Origin: Candidatus Gastranaerophilales bacterium
GTDB taxonomy: Bacteria; Cyanobacteriota; Vampirovibrionia; Gastranaerophilales; Gastranaerophilaceae
Reading direction: 5' to 3'
Length of the DNA: 64,000 bases
Assembly (NCBI GenBank): GCA_947625305.1
Contig: CANQNW010000004.1
Coordinates: 62,001-126,000, forward strand
Shown here: one piece after another, positions 17,725 to 26,668 of the stretch
Numbering within the stretch: the stretch's first letter is position 1
How the letters are laid out: every line of letters begins with the position of its first letter
Notes under the pieces: generated by a model
What the model was told of the DNA's origin: nothing
Databases searched by the model: none
The model's input: only the letters and a program-made list of their open reading frames with translations
Made by a program: the position numbers and the translations under genes

Positions 17725-18590
17725 AAAAATTACTATTTATAATATCTATAATATTAATTACAACGCAGACGGTAAATGCAGAAAATTTAACTGATTTAAC
17801 CCTCCCTAAAAATCCCGCCTACAGACTGGGGGTTACTTATGACTTGGAAAAAGAATATAAAGTAACAGATATAACAGCAAGACAAACAGAAAAAACCGCA
17901 TCATACAAAAAAGAATATATAAAAAACTCGACTTATGCAGATAGTTCATTAAAAGATTTATCCAATGAAATTTCAAAACTTCTGACGGTAGAAAAAGAAG
18001 ATATGCTTGAACACGTGCAGATTTTATGGGCAGGGGCGGCATTAAAAAGCGAAACAATAAAATTTGCCTTATATAAACTTTCAAATCCCGATGCGGATAA
18101 ACCTGATGAAACAATAGTAAAGAAAATTATAAGGCCTCTATCAACAGCCTCATCTATTGCAGGTGCGGGGTTAGGCGACCCTTTTAGTGCAACGGCTGCT
18201 CTTGTCAGCGGGCATTTATTAAATGCTCTTTCTTATAATGATAAGGATTTAAACTACAAATACACAAAAGTAACCGATGCGGATATGATTGTCCTTATAA
18301 CAAAAGTCGATAATATGCAAAAAAAAGTTGTGGATATGTATTTTGATTATATGACCAGCTACAATCTGCTTAAAATGACGGAAGAACACTTAAAGACAAG
18401 ACAGGAAAGGTATAATTCGGGATTATATAAGACGGAAGAACAGCTTCTTGTTGCTGATGCGTATTACCGCAGTGCTCTTGATAACAAAGCAAAATTGGAA
18501 TTGGAATTTCTTGAAAATCGTGCCGCTCTTGAACAGTTAGTAGGGATTGAAGCTTTAAGCGAATTTGAAAAATTACTCTTTAAAAAATAA
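17721..18590 (+). CDS. Secreted helical protein, second of a paralogous pair
   Basis: Paralogue of the preceding gene, 289 residues. It has a signal peptide (about residues 1-20, ending VNA), then ILWAGAALKSETIKFALYKL near residue 95, matching the first protein's LLWRATIDNNTLIKFTMNKL. A small-residue patch and a C-terminal helical hairpin with QERYNSGLYKTEEQLLVADAYY follow. The phrase R-Y-x-x-G-x-x-x-x-x-x-x-L is common in TolC-family helices, so an envelope or outer-membrane factor-like role is possible. It overlaps its partner by 4 bases and ends 3 bases from the convergent relA stop. Confidence 0.8.
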   Translation: MKKLLFIISIILITTQTVNAENLTDLTLPKNPAYRLGVTYDLEKEYKVTDITARQTEKTASYKKEYIKNSTYADSSLKDLSNEISKLLTVEKEDMLEHVQILWAGAALKSETIKFALYKLSNPDADKPDETIVKKIIRPLSTASSIAGAGLGDPFSATAALVSGHLLNALSYNDKDLNYKYTKVTDADMIVLITKVDNMQKKVVDMYFDYMTSYNLLKMTEEHLKTRQERYNSGLYKTEEQLLVADAYYRSALDNKAKLELEFLENRAALEQLVGIEALSEFEKLLFKK

Positions 18591-18593
18591 AAA

Positions 18594-20792
18594 TTATTTT
18601 TTGTTTTTTGCTTTTTTGGGGGCTTTAAGTTCTTTATCTGTTTTAATTTTTGAATTCATTTGTATTCTTTTTACGGAATGAACATCAGGAAGAGATTGAA
18701 AAGCATTAATTACTGCATTTAAGTTTTCAATACCGTTAACTTCAACACCAAGTTCTATAATACCCATTTTTTTTGCATAGTTAGTTTTAACATTGGCATA
18801 AGTAATATTAGTACCGCAATCAGCAGCTTTTATAAGAATATCTTTTAACATACCGAGTTTATCTACACAGTTAATTCTGATAGATGTAACATAAGTTTTA
18901 TTAGGCATTTCAGCATTTTTCCAGCTGATTTTCATTAATCTTTCTTCAGGTACGGTATCTAAAGAAGGACAGTCAATTCTGTGGATTGAAACACCTTTAC
19001 CTCTTGTTACAACACCTACAATATGTTCTCCGGGTACAGGGGTACAGCATTTTGCAAAGCTGTAGAGCATTCCTTCAAGCCCTTCAATTTCGTCTTTATA
19101 ATGACTTTTCTTCTTTGTAGAAACAAATTTATCGGAGTCTTCTTCTTTTGGCTTTTTAATTCTGCTCGTTACTTTATTTAAAGTTGTTTCGCCGTTACCT
19201 AATGCTGCAAACAAGTCATCTACCGAGATATAGTTTAAAGCTTTTGCAATTTCATTTAACTGGCCGTTTTTAATATTTTCATCAACAACAGCTTTTGAAA
19301 TTTCAGCTTCGAGCATATTACGACCCGTAACAATATATTCATCTCTGTTATGTTTCTTAAACCATTGTCTGATTTTAGTTTGCGCTTGTTTTGTTACACA
19401 GAACTTTAACCAGTGAAGTTTTGGTGTACCTGTTTTTGATGTAAAGAGTTCTACTATATCACCGTTTTTTAATTTTGCATCAAGCTGTGCTATTCTTCCG
19501 TTAATTAAAGCACCTGTTGTTTTATAGCCGACTTCGGAGTGAATTCTGAAAGCAAAATCAACCGGTGTAGCATTTAAAGGTAAATCAATAATATCGCCCA
19601 TCGGAGTAAAGCAAAATACCTGATTTCCGAATAAATCCAATTTTACCTTTTCCACAAACTCATTTGCATTTGAAGCTTCTTTTTCAAGTTCAATCATCTG
19701 ATGCATCCACGAGAACTTGATATCATCATCAGATACAGCCTTTATAGAGCCAGCCTCTTTATATTTCCAATGCGCAGCAACACCGTATTCAGCAATTTTA
19801 TGCATCTCTGCTGTTCTTATCTGAACCTCCAAGGGTTTTTGTTTCGGCCCTATAACCGAAGTATGAAGGGATTTATATCCGTTGCCCTTAGGCATTGCTA
19901 TATAATCTTTAAATCTTCCGGGGATTGGTTTAAATAATGAATGGATTATACCCAATACTTCATAGCACTGCCGTTCGGTATCCACTATTACTCTTACTGC
20001 CGTAATATCGTATAAATCGTTAAATGCGGCATTCAGCCTCTGCATCTTTTTATAAATGCTGTAGTAGTGCTTGGCTCTGCCTGTTATTTCCGCTTTAATT
20101 TCATTTTTTTTAAGGCTTTCCGAGATTTCATCTATTAAAAGTTTAACGGTATTTTCTCTATCCGCTCTTTTTTGAGCAACTAATTGGGCTATTTCAAAAT
20201 ATTTTTCGGGATTTAAATACCTTAAAGATAAATCCTCAAGTTCAGCTTTTATTTTTCCGATACCTAATCGGTTTGCCAAAGGAGCAAATATATCTAATGT
20301 TTCCTGGGCTATTCTTATTTGTTTTGCGGGCGCCATATAGTTTAATGTACGCATATTATGAAGTCTGTCGGCAAGCTTTAAAAATATAACTCTGACATCT
20401 TTTGCCATTGCAATAAACATCCGCCTGAAGCTTTCTGCCTGCCGTTCTTCTTTAGACTTAAACTGGTATTTATCCAGTTTTGTTACACCTAATACCAAGT
20501 TTAATACATCTTCTCCGAACTCCTGCCCGAGTTGTTCAGCGGTTAATCCAGTATCTTCTATCGTATCATGCAGGATTGCAGCCATTAATGTATGTTTATC
20601 AACCTTTAAAGTGGCAAGTATTTTAGCAACTTCAACAGGATGAATTATATACGGCTCCTCACTTACACGGTATTGCCCCTCGTGCAGTTTCTCCGCAAAT
20701 TTATATGCCTTATATATTTCTTGGATATCTTCTTCAGACCTGTTTTGCTCCCGAAGAATTTTCTCCAATCCGCTGAATATGTTTTCCTGCAT
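18594..20792 (-). CDS. Bifunctional (p)ppGpp synthetase/hydrolase (RelA/SpoT homologue)
   Basis: Stringent-response enzyme of 732 residues. The HD hydrolase domain (about residues 30-180) is intact: HPVEVAKIL and HDTIEDTG. The synthetase domain (about 230-350) has the expected R-F-K-D-Y-I and N-G-Y-K-S-L-H-T segments. TGS (about 385-450) and a C-terminal ACT domain (about 645-715) follow, with a basic tail. Intact HD and synthetase motifs indicate the bifunctional Rel type that can make and degrade (p)ppGpp. It is monocistronic, with an AGGA ribosome site, and convergent with the secreted pair. Confidence 0.95.
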   Translation of the reverse strand: MQENIFSGLEKILREQNRSEEDIQEIYKAYKFAEKLHEGQYRVSEEPYIIHPVEVAKILATLKVDKHTLMAAILHDTIEDTGLTAEQLGQEFGEDVLNLVLGVTKLDKYQFKSKEERQAESFRRMFIAMAKDVRVIFLKLADRLHNMRTLNYMAPAKQIRIAQETLDIFAPLANRLGIGKIKAELEDLSLRYLNPEKYFEIAQLVAQKRADRENTVKLLIDEISESLKKNEIKAEITGRAKHYYSIYKKMQRLNAAFNDLYDITAVRVIVDTERQCYEVLGIIHSLFKPIPGRFKDYIAMPKGNGYKSLHTSVIGPKQKPLEVQIRTAEMHKIAEYGVAAHWKYKEAGSIKAVSDDDIKFSWMHQMIELEKEASNANEFVEKVKLDLFGNQVFCFTPMGDIIDLPLNATPVDFAFRIHSEVGYKTTGALINGRIAQLDAKLKNGDIVELFTSKTGTPKLHWLKFCVTKQAQTKIRQWFKKHNRDEYIVTGRNMLEAEISKAVVDENIKNGQLNEIAKALNYISVDDLFAALGNGETTLNKVTSRIKKPKEEDSDKFVSTKKKSHYKDEIEGLEGMLYSFAKCCTPVPGEHIVGVVTRGKGVSIHRIDCPSLDTVPEERLMKISWKNAEMPNKTYVTSIRINCVDKLGMLKDILIKAADCGTNITYANVKTNYAKKMGIIELGVEVNGIENLNAVINAFQSLPDVHSVKRIQMNSKIKTDKELKAPKKAKNKK

Positions 20793-20873
20793 TTTTATTC
20801 CTGTTTACCCATTAATTTTACACTTTATTTTTTAAAATTTCCACATTTTTTAAACTACTTACTGCAATTGATG

Positions 20874-20879
20874 TATAAT
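20874..20879 (+). promoter_or_regulatory. Candidate -10 box for the DUF167 gene
   Basis: A consensus TATAAT ends seven bases before the ATG at 20886, with no ribosome-binding site in between. A clear -35 is not visible. The layout again predicts a leaderless transcript. Confidence 0.45.
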
Positions 20880-20885
20880 AACTCT

Positions 20886-21212
20886 ATGGAAAATATCTTT
20901 GGATTTATATCTGAAACAAAGGAAGGAACGGTTATAAACATTAAACTTGTTCCTAATTCCTCCGTTAACAAAATTGTTGACTATACTGATGAATTTATCA
21001 GGATAAAGATTTCTGCTCCGCCAATTGAAAATAAAGCAAATAAAGAACTTGTTTCTTTTGCCTCTGAAATATTAAAAATAAACAAATCTAAAATTAAAAT
21101 TATATCCGGAGAAAAATCAAAATTAAAAAAATTACTTATTATTGACAGCAATTTAACGGAAATTACACAAAAAATTTTGTTTATGTTAAACTCAATTCAT
21201 AAAGAAAAATAA
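20886..21212 (+). CDS. DUF167 (YggU-like) protein
   Basis: Conserved small protein family of uncertain role. The 108-residue protein reads VINIKLVPNSSVNKIVDY, then IKISAPPIENKANKELVSFASEIL and IKIISGEKSKLKKLLI, the usual order for DUF167. I use the ATG at 20886; the open frame reaches back to 20640, but that part lies antisense inside relA and is not protein-like. It is followed by secG after 10 bases, so the two are likely co-transcribed. Confidence 0.88.
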   Translation: MENIFGFISETKEGTVINIKLVPNSSVNKIVDYTDEFIRIKISAPPIENKANKELVSFASEILKINKSKIKIISGEKSKLKKLLIIDSNLTEITQKILFMLNSIHKEK

Positions 21213-21222
21213 GGGATAAAAA

Positions 21223-21447
21223 ATGTTAACAACAGTTTGGATAATACAAATAATTTCAGCAGTTTTATTAATATTATTGGTACTTTTGCACTCGCCAAAA
21301 GGCGACGGGCTCGGCGCAATAGGCGGAGCTGCTAATTTATTTACATCACAAAAAAGTGCCGAAAAAGGTTTAAACCATGTAACCTATGTACTTTCGGCAA
21401 TCTTTTTATTATGTTCATTTATAACAGGTTATCACTTATTCCATTAA
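21223..21447 (+). CDS. secG: Protein translocase subunit SecG
   Basis: Accessory membrane subunit of SecYEG. The 74-residue protein has two membrane segments (about residues 3-22 and 52-72) separated by the glycine-rich LLHSPKGDGLGAIGGAANLF loop that identifies SecG. The ribosome site AAGGGAT precedes the ATG. Its 3' end overlaps the convergent dut stop by 4 bases. Confidence 0.95.
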   Translation: MLTTVWIIQIISAVLLILLVLLHSPKGDGLGAIGGAANLFTSQKSAEKGLNHVTYVLSAIFLLCSFITGYHLFH

Positions 21448-21878
21448 AAACCTGTAGAACCGAAACCGCCTTCGCCTCTTGATGATTCGGCAAGTTCGGT
21501 TGTAACTTCAATATCGGCTTTTTCTACTTTTGCTATAACCATTTGCGCTATTCTGTCATCGGGCTTTATTGTGTATTCTTCGTTTGATAAATTAACAAGT
21601 CCGACACATACTTCACCTCTATAATCCGCATCAACGGTACCGACTGCATTTATTAAAGTAATTCCGTGCTTTACGGAAAGCCCTGAGCGAGCTCTTATTT
21701 GAGCCTCATATTCAAGAGGGATTTCTATTTTTATACCTGTCGGAACTAACACTCTTTCAAGCGGTTTTAAAGTTATTTCTTTATCTATTGCCGCATATAA
21801 GTCCATTCCGGATGAACCTTCGGTTTTATATTCTGGTAAAAACCTGTTATGAGGCATTCTTATAATTTTCATTTTCAT
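21444..21878 (-). CDS. dut: dUTP diphosphatase
   Basis: Hydrolyses dUTP to dUMP, keeping uracil out of DNA and feeding dTMP synthesis. The 144-residue trimeric-type protein has all five motifs in order: GSSGMDLYA, RSGLSVKHGI, NAVGTVDADYRGE, RIAQMV and the C-terminal RGEGGFGSTG. A good AAAGGAGA precedes the ATG. It is last in the pxpA-like-yvcK-panB-panC operon, two bases after an unknown membrane-protein gene. Confidence 0.97.
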   Translation of the reverse strand: MKMKIIRMPHNRFLPEYKTEGSSGMDLYAAIDKEITLKPLERVLVPTGIKIEIPLEYEAQIRARSGLSVKHGITLINAVGTVDADYRGEVCVGLVNLSNEEYTIKPDDRIAQMVIAKVEKADIEVTTELAESSRGEGGFGSTGF

Positions 21879-21880
21879 TT

Positions 21881-22858
21881 TTATTCTCCTTTTATTGTTT
21901 TATCGATTAAAGTATATAACGGCTGTCTGTTTGATATTGAAAGATTTTTTGACAGATTATATTCTCCTTTTAAATCTAATTGATATTTTTTAACAGATTT
22001 ATTATCATAAGTAACTTTAAATCTGTTAGTTACTATAAATTCATTTACAAAGTTTAAAGCAAGTGTTGTATCCATACAATCCAATTCTTTTTCCAACGTT
22101 TTCATATCCGTTATTGCACTTAATACATAACAGTATGATATAGATACTCCGTATTTTCTAAATTCTAAAGCTAAAGATTCCAACGTCGGTTTTATATAAT
22201 AAATAAAATCATCTACATAATTAAAATCACTGTATACAAGGAATAAATTTTTTCTGTAATAGCCTTTTTGCAAGGGATTTGAATAATTAATATTTTCAAT
22301 TAATTTTTTGTTTACTCGCTGTTTCCATATTTCAACTTCTTGGAAAGTAAGTTCAATATCATCTTTCTTTCTTTTAATTTTTTTAATATTAGGAAGAATT
22401 AAAAATATGAGTTTTGAATTTTCAAAAGGAGTTTCCGCTTTTATTGCTTGAGTATTATATGAAGCAACAGGTTTTACTGTTTTTCTTTTCTGCCTTAATA
22501 ATTTACGTTTTTCTATTTTTCTTTCTTCTTCTTCTTGAAGATCAGATATTTTTTGGTAAAGAATATTAATAAAAAACTCAAAGCAGAATCCAATTAACAA
22601 GCAGGCTCCGCCCACAATTGCAAGTGAGAAATCCGCAGAAAGTCCTTGAGGTGTATAAAATTGTGAAACAAGCCAATACGGGCCTGCAAAAAGCCAGTTA
22701 AATAAATACAGCCATTCTACTTCAAAACAGTTAAGAAACCAAAATATAAATGAAAGTGCAGAATAAGTATAAAAAATGAAACGGGAAAATTTCACACCAA
22801 TTAATATTAATGTGAAAAGTTGTATTTGTTTTAAAGTTTCATCTTCTCTATAAGCCAT
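21881..22858 (-). CDS. Membrane protein of unknown function with a cytoplasmic domain
   Basis: I do not recognise the family. The 325-residue protein has three hydrophobic segments in the first 115 residues, one of them continuing a W/F-rich stretch (IFWFLNCFEVEWLYLFNWLF). A charged coiled linker follows (QEEEERKIEKRKLLRQKRK, about 121-139), then an alpha/beta C-terminal domain (150-325). The C-terminal pattern LFLVYSDFNYVDDFIYYIK, followed by SYCYVLSAITDM and a helix, faintly recalls class III nucleotide cyclase-like folds, but no catalytic aspartates are identifiable. The start directly follows the panC stop, so it is co-transcribed with pantothenate genes. Confidence 0.75.
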   Translation of the reverse strand: MAYREDETLKQIQLFTLILIGVKFSRFIFYTYSALSFIFWFLNCFEVEWLYLFNWLFAGPYWLVSQFYTPQGLSADFSLAIVGGACLLIGFCFEFFINILYQKISDLQEEEERKIEKRKLLRQKRKTVKPVASYNTQAIKAETPFENSKLIFLILPNIKKIKRKKDDIELTFQEVEIWKQRVNKKLIENINYSNPLQKGYYRKNLFLVYSDFNYVDDFIYYIKPTLESLALEFRKYGVSISYCYVLSAITDMKTLEKELDCMDTTLALNFVNEFIVTNRFKVTYDNKSVKKYQLDLKGEYNLSKNLSISNRQPLYTLIDKTIKGE

Positions 22859-23722
22859 TTATCTTAGAATTATGTTATCAATTAACCTCGTTTTCCCTAT
22901 TTTTACGGCAATCGCCGTAAGTGTATTTTTTGATATTTCATCTACTTTTTGAAAAGTATCAAAATTTCTGAACTCTAAATATTCAAGTTCTATTTTTTTA
23001 TCTAAATGCGCAATTGCGCTGTCAAACAGAATTGATGTATCAGTAACTCCGTTTTTATAAAGTTTTTCTATTTCAAACAATGCTTTAGATATAGAAAGTG
23101 CGCTTTTTCTTTCATCTAAAGAAAGATATGAATTTCTTGAACTTAGTGCAAGTCCGTCTGTTTCCCTTACAATCGGGCAGGGAATTATTTCTAAGTTCAT
23201 ATTTAAATCTTTTACCATTTTTTTTATGATAAATAACTGCTGAGCATCCTTTTGTCCGAAAAATGCGAAATCAGGCTGAACAATATTAAATAATTTTGTT
23301 ACGACTGTCGCAACTCCGTCAAAATGCCCGGGGCGGGATTTTCCGCACATACAATCAATATAATTATACGGGGGACACACAAATGTTAAATCCGTATTTG
23401 ATAATTTTACATTTTCCCCGTACATTTCCTTAGCTGACGGGGCAAAAACAATATCAGCACCGAGTTCATCACACAGATGTTTATCTTTTTCTATTGTTCT
23501 CGGGTATTTATCGTAATCTTCATTAGGTCCGAATTGAACCGGATTTACAAAAACACTCACAACTACCCTATCACACATGGATTTTGCTTTTTTTATTAAA
23601 GAGGCATGCCCTGAATGCAATGCTCCCATTGTAGGAACAAGCCCTATTTTTAAATTATCGTTTTTCCACTGTTTTATATCAGATTTGACTTCATCAATAT
23701 GATTTAATAAGATTGCACTCAA
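22859..23722 (-). CDS. panC: Pantothenate synthetase
   Basis: Joins pantoate and beta-alanine using ATP, the last step to pantothenate. It has VPTMGALHSGHASLI (HIGH-type ATP motif), FVNPVQFGPNEDYDKYPR, GKSRPGHFDGVATVV, FGQKDAQQL and the C-terminal LSSRNSYLS. I place the start at TTG 23722, which has AGGAGG about 12-17 bases upstream and gives 287 residues, the usual length. The frame extends to 23794, but that part lies inside panB. It overlaps panB by 29 bases. Confidence 0.93.
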   Translation of the reverse strand: MSAILLNHIDEVKSDIKQWKNDNLKIGLVPTMGALHSGHASLIKKAKSMCDRVVVSVFVNPVQFGPNEDYDKYPRTIEKDKHLCDELGADIVFAPSAKEMYGENVKLSNTDLTFVCPPYNYIDCMCGKSRPGHFDGVATVVTKLFNIVQPDFAFFGQKDAQQLFIIKKMVKDLNMNLEIIPCPIVRETDGLALSSRNSYLSLDERKSALSISKALFEIEKLYKNGVTDTSILFDSAIAHLDKKIELEYLEFRNFDTFQKVDEISKNTLTAIAVKIGKTRLIDNIILR

Positions 23723-24557
23723 GTTTTTCTCTCTCCTCCTCGGGTAAATAGAAAGTATGAAGTTCATCGGGGAAAATTCCCTGTTTAACTTCATTATTAT
23801 AGTTTTTTGCAGTTTCTTTTATAATATCTTTAATATTTGCGAACTGTTTAACAAATTTAGGGGTATTGCCGGGGTACTTGCCTAAAATATCATCAATAAC
23901 AAGCACCTGCCCGTCGCAGTATTTTCCTGCTCCTATTCCTATTGTAGGAATAGAAATATTTTCCGTTATATATTTTGCGGATTCTTCGGGAACCATTTCC
24001 AAAATTACGCAAAAGGCTCCGTTTTCTTCAAGTTTTTTAGCACTTTCCAGAAGTTTAAGAGTATTTTCATAAGATTTACCCTGAATATAATATCCTCCTA
24101 TCGTATTTATATATTGAGGAGTAAACCCTAAATGCCCTGCAACACTAATTCCCGATTTTGTTAAATGATTTATTTCCTCCAAAATAAAATCATTTGCACC
24201 CTCAAGTTTTACCGCATTAGCACCGGCTTGAATTAATTTCCCTGCATTTAAAATTGTTTGCTCTTTAGATACGTGGTATGAAAGAAACGGCATATCTGCC
24301 AGAACCAATGCTCTTTTTACACCATTAGCTACAGCTTTTGTAAATGTCAGCATATCTTCTATCGTAACTTTTACGGTTGTATCATAACCTAATACCGTCA
24401 TACCAACGGAATCACCAACCAAAATTGAATCAACCCCTGCCTCATCAATATATTTTGCCGTAGAAAAATCGTATGCTGTAAGCATTGATATTTTTTCTTT
24501 ATTTTCTTTCATTTTGCCGAAAGTTTTGACACTAACGGGTTTTAGATTTTCCGTCAT
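23694..24557 (-). CDS. panB: 3-methyl-2-oxobutanoate hydroxymethyltransferase
   Basis: Makes ketopantoate from 2-oxoisovalerate (an IlvD product) and methylene-THF, the first committed step to pantothenate and CoA. The 287-residue protein has MLTAYDFSTAKYIDEAGVDSILVGDS, ADMPFLSY, NAGKLIQAGANAVKLEG and IPTIGIGAG. The start at ATG 24557 shares its A with the yvcK stop (TAATG), indicating coupling. The operon joins CoA precursor synthesis to the ilv pathway seen elsewhere in the window. Confidence 0.96.
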   Translation of the reverse strand: MTENLKPVSVKTFGKMKENKEKISMLTAYDFSTAKYIDEAGVDSILVGDSVGMTVLGYDTTVKVTIEDMLTFTKAVANGVKRALVLADMPFLSYHVSKEQTILNAGKLIQAGANAVKLEGANDFILEEINHLTKSGISVAGHLGFTPQYINTIGGYYIQGKSYENTLKLLESAKKLEENGAFCVILEMVPEESAKYITENISIPTIGIGAGKYCDGQVLVIDDILGKYPGNTPKFVKQFANIKDIIKETAKNYNNEVKQGIFPDELHTFYLPEEEREKLECNLIKSY

Positions 24558-25885
24558 TAATTTTTTTCCTTTTCCTTTTTGCGGTACCAATAATAAATTA
24601 TCCTTGCCAGCCTGCCGGGCGAATGTCTTACAAATGAAGAATGCCCGTCTTCAAATCTTTTATCTTCAATAAGATTTTTCTGAACAATTTCTATTCCCAT
24701 TCTGTTAATTTCATCATAGTCAACCTCAACGGGAACAGAGCCTGCATCTTTATATGGAGCAATTAATTCTTCAGGCAGTTTTGTATTTACAAGAACCGCA
24801 TCTGTTATTTTTTCATACTTTGCGTGTGATATTAAAGTTTTTAAGTGATCTGAAACTTTAAACCCATCTGTTTCTCCGGGTTGGGTCATAATATTGCAGA
24901 CATATATTTTCTTTGCCTTAGATTCACTTACGGCTTTTGATATATCATTAATTAAAAGGTTAGGAATAACACTTGTATAAAGACTTCCGGGGCCTAATAT
25001 TATTAAATCTGCATCGTGTATTGCATGGATAGCATCTTCAAGCGGTTTACAATTATCAGGTTCAGTAAATAATCTTTTAATTTTTTTACCGGATTCAGGT
25101 ATATTTGATTCACCTTTAATAATAGAACCGTCTTCCATCTCTGCAACTAATCTCATATCATCCAAGGTAGAAGGAAGCACTCTTCCTCTTATGGATAATA
25201 CTTTAGAAGATTCTTGTACAGCCTTAACCATATTTCCCGTAATTGCGCACATTGCAGTAATAAATAAATTACCGAAACTGTGGCCTGAAAGCCCTGCACA
25301 ATCTTTAAATCTGTATTGAAACAATTTTGTAACCAAATCTTCATCATCAGCAAGTGCGGATAGACAACTTCTTATATCCCCCGGAGGCAATACCCCCAGT
25401 TCTTCTCTTAACTTGCCCGAACTTCCGCCGTCATCACCTACGGTTACTATTGCGGTTATATTATTTGTAATTTTCTTAATTCCCTTAAGCATTGTAGATA
25501 AGCCTGTTCCACCGCCGATTGCTACAATTTTAGGGCCTCTGTTTAATTTTCTTCTTCTGTATAAATCTTCAAGAACTATATGTCTGTTTCTTTCGTTATG
25601 TACATCAAGAATGGAATAATTAGTTTTTAACCAGCCGATTATAAATACCAAAGCTCCGCTTATTATTAAAAACCAGCCTATGATTTCCGGCGGAAGCATT
25701 TGGGTTAAGTTCATTATCATTTTTATTAAAGAATATACAGGTCTTAAGTTTGTAATTATACATAAGCCTATAGCAGCCATCAAAGCGCCTGTGATGATTA
25801 ATATAAACCATCTTTTAACTTCCAGCCCCGGAAGCAGCCATCCTGCATCTTTTGGTATTTTTAAAGAAAATTTACTCAGTTTCAT
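24557..25885 (-). CDS. yvcK: YvcK/CofD-like gluconeogenesis factor with N-terminal membrane segments
   Basis: UDP-GlcNAc-binding protein family that affects cell shape and carbon use in Firmicutes. The core starts near residue 117 with KIVAIGGGTGLSTMLKGIK, followed by VTVGDDGGSSGKLREELGVLPPGD, and ends with the family's C-terminal region. Before it, residues 27-47 and 67-85 are hydrophobic, so this version is probably membrane-anchored. From memory, cyanobacterial homologues share this extension. Co-transcribed with panB through a TAATG junction. Confidence 0.92.
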   Translation of the reverse strand: MKLSKFSLKIPKDAGWLLPGLEVKRWFILIITGALMAAIGLCIITNLRPVYSLIKMIMNLTQMLPPEIIGWFLIISGALVFIIGWLKTNYSILDVHNERNRHIVLEDLYRRRKLNRGPKIVAIGGGTGLSTMLKGIKKITNNITAIVTVGDDGGSSGKLREELGVLPPGDIRSCLSALADDEDLVTKLFQYRFKDCAGLSGHSFGNLFITAMCAITGNMVKAVQESSKVLSIRGRVLPSTLDDMRLVAEMEDGSIIKGESNIPESGKKIKRLFTEPDNCKPLEDAIHAIHDADLIILGPGSLYTSVIPNLLINDISKAVSESKAKKIYVCNIMTQPGETDGFKVSDHLKTLISHAKYEKITDAVLVNTKLPEELIAPYKDAGSVPVEVDYDEINRMGIEIVQKNLIEDKRFEDGHSSFVRHSPGRLARIIYYWYRKKEKEKN

Positions 25886-25897
25886 AATTATACCCTG

Positions 25898-26668
25898 TTA
25901 AACCCACCCTGAAAGCTCTGCTTTGTTATAGTTAAACGGAGTAGGAGTTACTATTTCATTCGCCTTTTTCAGTAATTCCAATACATTTTGATTTTTTGTA
26001 TCAAAGTGAATTGTATTGCAATTTACGGGCATAAATAATCCGTTACCTAATTTTATCTGTGATGAAAACATAATAGTTCTTATTCTGTTTAAAGCATCCT
26101 CATCATTTATGGTATTTTTATTTTCCCAATCGGGCTTAAATTCTTGCGTATAGTATTTATCAATAAATACTTCTCTGTTAACTACAATATCGGCTTCGGT
26201 TTCTACCTTATCAAGAACTTCATTATCAAGACAGGTATAAGCAAGCCACTTATCAATTTTTTTAATTGCTTTAGCAATAGATAGTGAAAACTCAAAATTT
26301 TCGCTTGCCATTTTATACATTGCGCCATGCGGTCTTACATGGTCAATTACCAAACCATATGATTTCGCAAATGCCATCAAAGCTCCGACTTGATATAAAA
26401 CTATTGCCTCTATTTCATCTGATGTTAAATCCATCGGTCTGTAACCGAGCCCTGATATATCGTTAAAACCAATATGAGCACCTATCGTAAGATTTTTTTC
26501 TTTGCATTTCAATAAATACTCTTTAATCAAGAGCGGATCACCTGCATGAAATCCGCAAGATATATTAACGGAACTGACATAATCGAGAAGCTGCGTTTCT
26601 ATATTATTCTTATATACTCCAAAGCCTTGGGCTGCATCTATGTTAAAATCGATGTGTTTTGCCGACAT
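25898..26668 (-). CDS. LamB/YcsF (PxpA)-family protein, divergent
   Basis: Related to 5-oxoprolinase subunit A. The 256-residue protein has VSSVNISCGFHAGDP near residue 32, TIGAHIGFND and HVRPHGAMYKMA, all typical of PxpA. Several normally conserved segments differ: the N-terminal DLNxDLGEG appears as DFNIDAAQG, and the late HGD segment appears as IHFDT. No pxpB or pxpC lies nearby, whereas true 5-oxoprolinase needs them. It heads the operon with yvcK, 12 bases downstream, and has an AAAGGGGA ribosome site. Confidence 0.82.
   Translation of the reverse strand: MSAKHIDFNIDAAQGFGVYKNNIETQLLDYVSSVNISCGFHAGDPLLIKEYLLKCKEKNLTIGAHIGFNDISGLGYRPMDLTSDEIEAIVLYQVGALMAFAKSYGLVIDHVRPHGAMYKMASENFEFSLSIAKAIKKIDKWLAYTCLDNEVLDKVETEADIVVNREVFIDKYYTQEFKPDWENKNTINDEDALNRIRTIMFSSQIKLGNGLFMPVNCNTIHFDTKNQNVLELLKKANEIVTPTPFNYNKAELSGWV

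Noticed and set aside
20640-20885. Longer N-terminal extension of the DUF167 protein
   Set aside because: The extension is antisense inside relA, rich in F/L/Y, and lacks a ribosome site; the family starts at the internal ATG.
21881-22858. Adenylate cyclase or GGDEF protein
   Set aside because: No metal-binding aspartate pair or GGDEF motif; left as unknown.
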